Origin: an uncultured Planctomycetota bacterium
GTDB lineage: Bacteria > Planctomycetota > Brocadiia > CAIUPP01
Direction of reading: 5' to 3'
Length of the DNA stretch: 47,624 nt
NCBI GenBank assembly: GCA_903901045.1
Contig: CAIUPP010000049.1
Coordinates: 1-47,624, forward strand
Both the position numbers and the translations under genes were made by a program. The notes beneath the pieces are model-generated. The model was not told where the DNA came from, ran no database searches, and saw only the letters and a list, made by a program, of their open reading frames with translations. Shown here in pieces: positions 42,015 through 47,624 of the stretch. How positions within the stretch are numbered: the stretch's first letter is position 1; each line of letters starts with the position of its first letter.

Positions 42015-42092
42015 GCGCACAGCGGGCGGACGGAGACGGACCAGCACAGAGGGGCATGGACATGTCATGAGAGACCGGCCCGCTCTCCAATC

Positions 42093-42121
42093 TTGCGCCA
42101 GCCCTCTCCTTCGGCTAGAAT
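42093..42121 (+). promoter_or_regulatory. candidate promoter for the chorismate-synthase-like gene
   Basis: TTGCGC (42093-42098), 17-base spacer, TAGAAT (42116-42121), about 99 bases upstream of the ATG at 42220. Confidence 0.4.
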
Positions 42122-42219
42122 CGCGCGCAAATGAGGCGGAAGAGGGCGCAGGATGCTGCGGCCCGACGCGCCGCGCAGGGCCTCTCGGTTGAAATGACCT
42201 TTCTTGGATGGGACCGCCG

Positions 42220-43542
42220 ATGCTCGGATGCAGTTATGGCAGAATCTTCAGGACCACGGTGGCCGGCGGCTCGTACCAGGAAGGGCTGACCACGCATATC
42301 CAGGGCGTCCCGCCCGGCCTGCTCATCACCGAGGAGGAGATTTACGCCGACTTGCTTCTGCGCAAGCCGGGGCAGGGGGAACTGGCCTCGCCGCGCCGCG
42401 AGCCTGATGTGCCGGTGATCTACAGCGGCGTGAACGCCGCCGACACGATGGAGGGGTTCCCCAACGCGAACCTCACCAACGGCACTCCGCTGGTGATCCT
42501 GATCCCCAACCTCGACCGGCATTTCGAGCATATCGAGCAGTACCGCTCGACCAACCGCACCCCCCGCCCGGGGCACGCCTCCTATGCCTCCTACCAGAAA
42601 TACGGTTCCTGCGACGACTCCATCGGCGCGGGGTTCTTCAGCGGGCGGTACACCGCCACGATCGTTGCGGCCGGAACGGTGGCGAAGCGCATTCTCCAGC
42701 GCCACGGGATTGAAATCACCGCCTACGTCAAGGAGGCGGCGGGGGTGCGCGCCGGGGAGCTTTCGCTGGCGACCGTCCGCGAGCGCGTGGCGGCGTTCAA
42801 GAAACTCCGGCGCGATAACGATCTGCTGTTCAACATGCTCTACCGCGAGGGGATGATCACCCCGCAGATGCGCATGCTGGAGAAGATGGCGGCGCTGGCG
42901 GAGTTGGAGAAGCTGATCCCGGAGCTGCAGGAGAAAAAGAAGTTCGACCTGGCGGAGGCGCGCGCGAAGTACGGCGTCCACCCCCTGATGAACTGCCCGG
43001 ACCTCGACGCGGCCGATGCGATGGTGAAGGAGGTCCTCCGCGTGCGCGATAGCGGCGATTCCACCGGCGGCGTGGTCGAGGTCGTGGCCACGGGCATCCC
43101 GGCGGGCATGGGAGAGCCGGTGTTCGACAAGCTGGACGGCGAGCTGGGGCGGCTGATGAGCATCGGGACGGTAAAGGCGGTGGAGGTCGGCGCGGGGCTG
43201 GCGGTGAAGGATATGACCGGGTCGCAGGTCAACGACCAGATGCGCATGAAGGACGGCAAGGTGGCGTTCGACTCGAACCACGCCGGAGGGATCACCGGCG
43301 GGCTGACCACGGGGCAGGATATCGTGGTGCGCCTCGCGGTGAAACCCACCCCCACCATCGCCAAGCCGCAGCATACCGTGGACAAGGTGTCGCTGAAGGA
43401 CGCCCAGCTCGCGGCGGTGACCCGGCGCGACCCAACCATCGTCGCGCGCGTCTGGCCGGTCGCGGAGGCGTTCACCGCGCTGATCCTCGTCGACCAGTTG
43501 ATGATGCACCTGGCGTACCAGGCGATCAAGAAAGACGCATGA
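42220..43542 (+). CDS. divergent chorismate synthase paralogue
   Basis: A 440-residue protein clearly of the AroC fold: 'RREPDVPVIYSGV', 'TNGTPLVILIPN', 'RPGHASYASYQKYG', 'GDSTGGVVEVVATGIPAGMG' and 'EPVFDKLDGELGRLMSIGTV', 'SNHAGGITGGLTTGQDIVVRLAVKPTPTI'. Key FMN/EPSP-site motifs are changed. 'GESHG' near the start is GGSYQ (Tyr19 for the first catalytic His), PGHAD is PGHAS, 'SARET' is SGRYT, and 'RHDP' is RRDP. The PGHA His and the Arg and Asp of R-x-D-P remain. Classic AroC makes chorismate from EPSP with reduced flavin; these changes suggest a different reaction or substrate. The start is ATG 42220 (MLGCSYGRIFR), with 42208 as an alternative. It is followed after 15 bases by a membrane protein gene with GAGGGGAG as its ribosome site. 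Confidence 0.8.
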   Translation: MLGCSYGRIFRTTVAGGSYQEGLTTHIQGVPPGLLITEEEIYADLLLRKPGQGELASPRREPDVPVIYSGVNAADTMEGFPNANLTNGTPLVILIPNLDRHFEHIEQYRSTNRTPRPGHASYASYQKYGSCDDSIGAGFFSGRYTATIVAAGTVAKRILQRHGIEITAYVKEAAGVRAGELSLATVRERVAAFKKLRRDNDLLFNMLYREGMITPQMRMLEKMAALAELEKLIPELQEKKKFDLAEARAKYGVHPLMNCPDLDAADAMVKEVLRVRDSGDSTGGVVEVVATGIPAGMGEPVFDKLDGELGRLMSIGTVKAVEVGAGLAVKDMTGSQVNDQMRMKDGKVAFDSNHAGGITGGLTTGQDIVVRLAVKPTPTIAKPQHTVDKVSLKDAQLAAVTRRDPTIVARVWPVAEAFTALILVDQLMMHLAYQAIKKDA

Positions 43543-43557
43543 GCTGAGGGGAGCGCT

Positions 43558-45108
43558 GTGACTTTCCACCATTGGCGCCGTCCGGACAGCGTCGTCCGCT
43601 ACGGCAACCTTGTCGCCATCGCGCTGCTGGCGCTCTACTTCTTCATCATTCCGGCGTTCCTGGTCGTTTACTTCCTTGCGGACCCGAACCTGCGCGGCTC
43701 CGGCGTTCCGAAGATGGCCTGGTGGGCGCATCGCAGCCTCACGCCGAAATACCAACACTGGGCGGCGGAGCGCCTTTCGCGCGGGACCGTCAACGCGAAC
43801 ACGGAGGACATTTCGGGCACGGAGTGGCCGCTCTTCGGCTCCGTATTCTATCTGTGGGCCACCGAGTCGCTTCAAGAGGCGTGGGAACAGGGAGACCGCA
43901 GGGTCGCCACCGCCCCCGCGGTCTACGCGCGGGATGCCATCGAAGCGGCGGCGGCGCTCGTCACTGATCCCGGGCACGCGGCATGGGTCGAGAAGCACTG
44001 GGGCAAGGAGTACCTCCACAAGGAGGACGCGTTCTATCGGATGCTGCTCATTTCCGCGATGACGAGCCACGCGAAGCTGCTGGGGAGCGACCGCTACCTG
44101 CCCGCGCTGCGCGACCAGGTGGAGAGCCTTTCCGATGAACTGGACCGCTCCCCGAGCGGCCTCCTGAATGACTACCCGGACCAGTGCTATCCGACCGACG
44201 TTCTCGCCACGATCGCCGCCATTCGGCGCGCGGACACCGTGCTAGGGACGGATCATTCCCGCTTCGTCGCGCGAGCGCGCAGAGCGTTCGAAGGGGCGTG
44301 CCTCGACCCCGCCACCGGCCTGCCACCGTACGACGCCATCGCCGAAAGCGGCCGTCCGCTCAGTTGCGCGCGCGGCTGCGGCAATTCCTACATGGCGCTG
44401 AACGCCCCCCAACTCTGGCCCGAGACGGCCGTCCAATGGTACGCGCTGTATGAGAAACATTTCTGGCAGTACCGCCTGACGGCCTACGGCTTCCGGGAGT
44501 TTCCGAAAGGGGCGCCCGGCAACGAGTGGTACATGGACGTGGACTCCGGGCCGGTCATCGCCGGGCACGGAACGGCCGCCAGCGCGTTCGGCGTCGGAGC
44601 GGCGCGCCTGAACGGGCGTTTCGACCATGCGTGGCCTCTCTCCGCTGAGATGATAACCACGTGCTGCCCGCTGGCAGATGGCGCGCTCGCAGGACCGCGC
44701 GTCCTCTCCAATGCCATCAACGCCCCCTATCTGGGCGAGGCGGCGATTCTCTATTTCCTCACCCGTCAACCCGCCCCGGAGGCGGTGCTGCGCCAGGGCG
44801 GCCAACTGCCCCCCTTCGTCCCGATCCTTCTGGCGGGCTACCTGCTCCTTGGCGCGCTATTCCTGTTCGCCGCGTTCTTACGGCACCGGCAGTGGCGAAA
44901 ACAGCCCCCCAATCGTCCGCCGCTGGCTGGAGTTCAACTCGCGCTCTGGATGGGGCTATTGATCGCCGGGGCGTGGCTCACGATCGGCGGCCATTGGATA
45001 CCGGGGCTGGCGATGTTGCTGGCGGCTCAACTGCTCCCGCGCGGGGGCGGGAAGCTCGAAGCCCGTGACCAGGCGAAGGCTGATGAATCCAGCGGACGCG
45101 GTGCTTAG
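43558..45108 (+). CDS. membrane protein with (alpha/alpha)-barrel-like catalytic-looking domain
   Basis: A 516-residue protein starting at GTG 43558. It has one N-terminal membrane helix ('LVAIALLALYFFIIPAFLVVYFLA') and two at the C-terminus ('PILLAGYLLLGALFLFAAFL', 'LALWMGLLIAGAWLTIGGHW'). The ~330-residue soluble part between them is helical and has conserved-looking acidic motifs: 'SGLLNDYPDQCYPTDVLATIAAIRRAD', 'CGNSYMALNAP', 'EWYMDVDSGPVIAGHGTAASAFGVGAARL'. The D-x-D-S-G-P-V-I segment and spacing recall (alpha/alpha)6-barrel enzymes such as linalool dehydratase/isomerase-like or DUF3131-type proteins. This is a fold-level guess. It is probably co-transcribed with the chorismate-synthase-like gene. 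Confidence 0.55.
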   Translation: MTFHHWRRPDSVVRYGNLVAIALLALYFFIIPAFLVVYFLADPNLRGSGVPKMAWWAHRSLTPKYQHWAAERLSRGTVNANTEDISGTEWPLFGSVFYLWATESLQEAWEQGDRRVATAPAVYARDAIEAAAALVTDPGHAAWVEKHWGKEYLHKEDAFYRMLLISAMTSHAKLLGSDRYLPALRDQVESLSDELDRSPSGLLNDYPDQCYPTDVLATIAAIRRADTVLGTDHSRFVARARRAFEGACLDPATGLPPYDAIAESGRPLSCARGCGNSYMALNAPQLWPETAVQWYALYEKHFWQYRLTAYGFREFPKGAPGNEWYMDVDSGPVIAGHGTAASAFGVGAARLNGRFDHAWPLSAEMITTCCPLADGALAGPRVLSNAINAPYLGEAAILYFLTRQPAPEAVLRQGGQLPPFVPILLAGYLLLGALFLFAAFLRHRQWRKQPPNRPPLAGVQLALWMGLLIAGAWLTIGGHWIPGLAMLLAAQLLPRGGGKLEARDQAKADESSGRGA

Positions 45109-45118
45109 GATGAACTGA

Positions 45119-45139
45119 AGCGCGCTGGGACAGCGCGCT
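45119..45139. repeat. AGCGCGCT hairpin just after the membrane-protein gene
   Basis: AGCGCGCT-GGGAC-AGCGCGCT, followed by CCACC, 10 bases past the stop. It is the same element as at 5074, 5206 and 24786, again lying at a gene end. Confidence 0.9.
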
Positions 45140-45222
45140 CCACCCCCGCCGCGAACGGGCGCGGCATCAGGCTGACTTGAACTCTTTCGCCGGAGACAAT
45201 ATACTGATGTTCTAGACTGCGT

Positions 45223-45296
45223 TGAGGATTGGTGTAATGGTAACACACCTGATTCTGGATCAGGCATTCTAGGTTCGAATCCTAGATCCTCAGCCA
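45223..45296 (+). tRNA. trnQ: tRNA-Gln (anticodon CUG)
   Basis: A 74-base cloverleaf. The acceptor TGAGGAT (45223-45229) pairs with ATCCTCA (45286-45292), followed by discriminator G and an encoded CCA. The anticodon stem CCTGA/TCAGG encloses loop TTCTGGA (anticodon CTG), and the T arm is CTAGG-TTCGAAT-CCTAG. The U1-A72 end pair is typical of tRNA-Gln. Upstream, 'TTGAACTCTTTCGCCGGAGA' to 'ATACTGATGTTCTAG' may include a promoter, but no clear boxes are asserted. Confidence 0.93.
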
Positions 45297-45435
45297 TCCG
45301 ACTCGCTTCGCTTGCTCATGGCCTCCGGCCGGTCAGCGGGCGAGGCGAGTTGCGTTTAACGGCGGATGTCGAAAGGCGTCCGCCGCGCGCGTTTTATCTC
45401 CCCTTCGTCACCACGGAGATACGCAGCACGGAGTG

Positions 45436-45576
45436 CTACCTGCCGCCTTCATGCCCACCGCCCCCTTCGCGCTCATGGCCTCCACCACCGCCATGGTTGC
45501 CGCCGTGCCAGGAGAAGAAGCACCCGGAGGTGAGCAGCGTCAACGCCACCATGCCAGCCAACAGCAACTTTCTCAT
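45436..45576 (-). CDS. small Gly/His-rich lipoprotein
   Basis: A 46-residue peptide with a complete lipoprotein signal (MRKLLLAGMVALTLLTSGC, lipobox LTSGC with Cys19). The 27-residue mature tail is nearly all Gly, His and Glu (FFSWHGGNHGGGGGHERE, ending GGGGHEGGR). The ATG at 45576 has a strong GGGAGG seven bases upstream, which supports real expression. The four histidines in the mature tail could bind nickel, zinc or another metal at the envelope. It is divergent from nothing obvious and stands alone between the tRNA and endonuclease V. Its function is unknown. Confidence 0.65.
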   Translation of the reverse strand: MRKLLLAGMVALTLLTSGCFFSWHGGNHGGGGGHEREGGGGHEGGR

Positions 45577-45758
45577 TTTCAGACCTCCCTGTTGTAGCTC
45601 CCTGTCGCCCCAGGACGGGAGTTCCCCCGATTACCCGCCGGCTCACGACCGTCGTGAACCTGCTTCTTCATGCTACCGCACCTGCGCGCGCGAAGCTCGC
45701 CTATTTCTGCCTGGGGAGTTCTGGCCTGTTTTTCAAGGCGGAGAGGGCGGACCGTCCC

Positions 45759-46544
45759 TCAACGCACGGGCCGCTCATGGGCGGCGCGCAGGCTGGTGAC
45801 GAGGAGGTGGCTTCGGCGGGTCGGCTCGGGGAGACGGTGGCCGGCGCAGCAGCGCAAGACGATTCGGATGGCGTCGCGCAGATTCGACAGGTGCCCGGCG
45901 GAGATGAAGAGAGGCTTGACCCCCTTCTTCGTCCGCAGGACCGCCCCCACGGTCTTCCCATCGAAGATGAGGGGCGCATGGTCGCCCGGTTTGGGTCCCG
46001 GTTCCTCATGTTCGCCGCAGAGGCGGCTTTTCGCGCAGCCGATGGTCGGCAGGTCGAGCCAGAGTCCCAGGTGCGCGGCGATGCCGAGTCCGCGCGGGTG
46101 CGCCTGCCCCTGCCCGTCCACGAGCACCGCGTCGGGCCGCCAGGTCAGCCGGGAAAAGGCTTCCAGCAGCGCAGGGGCCTCGCGGAAGCTCAGCAGGCCC
46201 GGGACGTAGGGATATTCCGCGCGCCGCGTGACAACCGACTGCTCGACGGTCTCCATTTCTGGCAGGCGAATGAGGACCACGGCGGCGAAGAGCAATTCGT
46301 CCCGCCGGGAGTACGCGATGTCCCCGCCCGCCACGAGGTTCACCCGGCCGCGGATGGGCACGGTGAGGAGCCGGTTGCGCAGTTCTCTTTGGAGGGCGAC
46401 GGCTTCCCTAGGCGGGATGTCCCACCGGTGGAGTGCGCCCGGCGGGGCCGCACTACCGCCGTCCGCGGGCAGCGCAACTCGCGCGGGGCAAGAGCCGGCG
46501 GAGCAAGAGAACCCGCTCCTCGGACGAAAGTATTGTGTCCCCAT
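45759..46544 (-). CDS. nfi: endonuclease V (deoxyinosine 3' endonuclease)
   Basis: A 261-residue protein whose core matches EndoV: 'VAGGDIAYSRRDELLFAAVVLIRLPEMETVE' (first catalytic Asp), 'YPYVPGLLSFREAPALLEAF' (PYIPG..SFRE wedge and Glu), 'PDAVLVDGQGQAHPRGLGIAAHLGLWLDLPTIGCAKSRL' (second Asp, H-P-R), and 'PLFISAGHLSNLRDAI'. It nicks DNA one base 3' of hypoxanthine, so it repairs deaminated adenine. The N-terminal ~45 residues are not conserved. The ATG at 46544 directly follows the mtnA stop (TAAATG), so coupling supports this start even though the region is poorly conserved. Confidence 0.93.
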   Translation of the reverse strand: MGTQYFRPRSGFSCSAGSCPARVALPADGGSAAPPGALHRWDIPPREAVALQRELRNRLLTVPIRGRVNLVAGGDIAYSRRDELLFAAVVLIRLPEMETVEQSVVTRRAEYPYVPGLLSFREAPALLEAFSRLTWRPDAVLVDGQGQAHPRGLGIAAHLGLWLDLPTIGCAKSRLCGEHEEPGPKPGDHAPLIFDGKTVGAVLRTKKGVKPLFISAGHLSNLRDAIRIVLRCCAGHRLPEPTRRSHLLVTSLRAAHERPVR

Positions 46545-47591
46545 TTATGCCCGCTCGGCGAAGTGCCTCTGGATCGTTTCAGTGGTCGGGCGCTGAATGA
46601 CGCCGCGCTCGGTGATGATCGCGGCGATGTAGCGCGCGGGGGTGACGTCGAAGGCGGGATTGTACACCTTGACCCCCTCGGGCGCGGTGCGCCGCCCGAA
46701 ACCGTTGACGACTTCCTCGGGGGAGCGCTGCTCGATGGGGATGTGCGAGCCATCCGGGATGGAGAGGTCGAACGTGGAGGAAGGGGCGGCGACGCAGAAG
46801 GGAATGCCGTGCTCTTTGGCCAGCACAGCGACCGAATATGTGCCGATCTTGTTGGCGGTATCGCCGTTGGCGGCGATCCGGTCGGCCCCCACCACACAGC
46901 AGGTGATCTCCCCTTTTTTCATGAAGTAACCGGCCATGTTGTCGGAGATGAGGGTCACCGGGATGTTGTCCTTCATCAACTCCCAGGCGGTGAGACGCGC
47001 TCCCTGAAGCCAGGGGCGGGTCTCGTCGGCAAAGACCTTGATCCCCTTTCCCGCCTCGTGGGCTGCACGGATGACCCCCAGGGCCGTGCCGTAGCCGGCA
47101 GTGGCGAGCCCTCCGGCGTTGCAGTGGGTCAGGATCGTTGCCCCCTGGGGAATCAGCTTGGCTCCGTTGGCGCCGATGGCCTTGCAGATGGCCAGATCCT
47201 CTTCCTCCACTCGGATCGCCTCGGCAATGAGGATCTTACAAATTGTGGGGAGGGGAAGAGTCCGGTGGGCTTCGGCCATCCGCTTCATCCGCTGGATGGC
47301 CCAGAAGAGGTTCACCGCCGTGGGGCGGGTCCCGGCGATGATGTCGCAGATTGTCTCGAATTCCCGGAAGAAACTCTCGTGGTCGGACGCCTGGATATCC
47401 CGCGCCCCCAGGGCCACCCCCATGGCGGCGGCCACGCCGATGGCCGGGGCACCGCGAATGATCATCCCCCGAATCGCCTGGGCTACTCCTTGGTAGTCGG
47501 AGTACTCATTATAGATTTCCTCGGCCGGGAGCCGGGTCTGATCGATCATGACGACCTTGTCGTCGCGCCACTGGATGGTACGGAAGGACAT
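46545..47591 (-). CDS. mtnA: S-methyl-5-thioribose-1-phosphate isomerase
   Basis: The 348-residue methionine-salvage enzyme converting methylthioribose-1-phosphate to methylthioribulose-1-phosphate. Landmarks are '[21 protein letters not shown]', '[29 protein letters not shown]' (catalytic Cys region), '[17 protein letters not shown]', '[27 protein letters not shown]' (catalytic Asp) and the terminal '[16 protein letters not shown]'. The full length is present; ATG 47591 follows CAAGGAGA. No other salvage genes are in the window, though the next gene upstream is cut off by the window end. Confidence 0.97.
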   Translation of the reverse strand: MSFRTIQWRDDKVVMIDQTRLPAEEIYNEYSDYQGVAQAIRGMIIRGAPAIGVAAAMGVALGARDIQASDHESFFREFETICDIIAGTRPTAVNLFWAIQRMKRMAEAHRTLPLPTICKILIAEAIRVEEEDLAICKAIGANGAKLIPQGATILTHCNAGGLATAGYGTALGVIRAAHEAGKGIKVFADETRPWLQGARLTAWELMKDNIPVTLISDNMAGYFMKKGEITCCVVGADRIAANGDTANKIGTYSVAVLAKEHGIPFCVAAPSSTFDLSIPDGSHIPIEQRSPEEVVNGFGRRTAPEGVKVYNPAFDVTPARYIAAIITERGVIQRPTTETIQRHFAERA

Positions 47592-47624
47592 GAGAGATTC
47601 TCCTTGTCGAATTCTTGAAAAAAC

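Overview
This 47.6 kb window is a GC-rich, gene-dense bacterial chromosome segment with about 48 protein-coding genes, one tRNA and an unusually large set of short dispersed palindromic repeats. The envelope looks Gram-negative (LolA-like protein, lipobox lipoproteins, a Tat-lipoprotein). A giant Ser/Thr kinase with a C-terminal formylglycine-generating-enzyme-like (FGE-like) domain, a type I sulfatase, a V-type rather than F-type ATPase and in-frame 'VGARHALP'/'GGARCPSAL' repeat peptides suggest an uncultured lineage near the Planctomycetes/PVC, Sumerlaeota or Hydrogenedentota genomes. That placement is an inference from gene style; no rRNA is present to settle it.

Layout. (1) 1-950: the tail of an IS630-type transposase and an exported LolA-like protein. 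(2) 1030-11133, minus strand: a long run comprising YgiQ-type radical SAM protein, GT-C glycosyltransferase, rlmN, HAD phosphatase, ComEA-like protein, uvrB, inositol monophosphatase, then a ParE/antitoxin pair flanked by two copies of the phosphatase 3' end. (3) 11.5-14.3 kb: cobalamin adenosyltransferase, a small rubredoxin, a zinc-ribbon protein with a histone-H1-like tail, and a CcdA-TlpA redox protein. (4) 14.4-20.6 kb: kinase/FGE-like giant with a C9-tract frameshift, sulfatase, histidine phosphatase. (5) 20.9-24.5 kb, minus: three small membrane proteins, a MazG-like protein and a fused two-domain ABC permease. (6) 24.9-35.2 kb, plus: two PTS EIIA proteins leading straight into a complete nine-gene V-ATPase operon that ends in a universal stress protein. 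(7) 35.4-37.6 kb, minus: a four-gene operon headed by a PilZ-like protein fused to an apparently inactivated LexA/S24 domain. (8) 37.8-45.1 kb, plus: gyrA behind a good sigma70-like promoter, a hemerythrin lipoprotein-DoxX-small membrane protein set, and a divergent chorismate synthase coupled to a membrane (alpha/alpha)-barrel-like protein. (9) 45.2-47.6 kb: tRNA-Gln(CUG), a 46-residue lipoprotein, endonuclease V and mtnA.

The most unusual features are: the PilZ/dead-S24 operon; palindromic repeats that sit in frame inside genes or supply their start or stop codons; the EIIA pair built into the V-ATPase operon; the atypical chorismate synthase; and the toxin-antitoxin cassette bracketed by a duplicated gene end. 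All calls are from reading the sequence; no database search was run.
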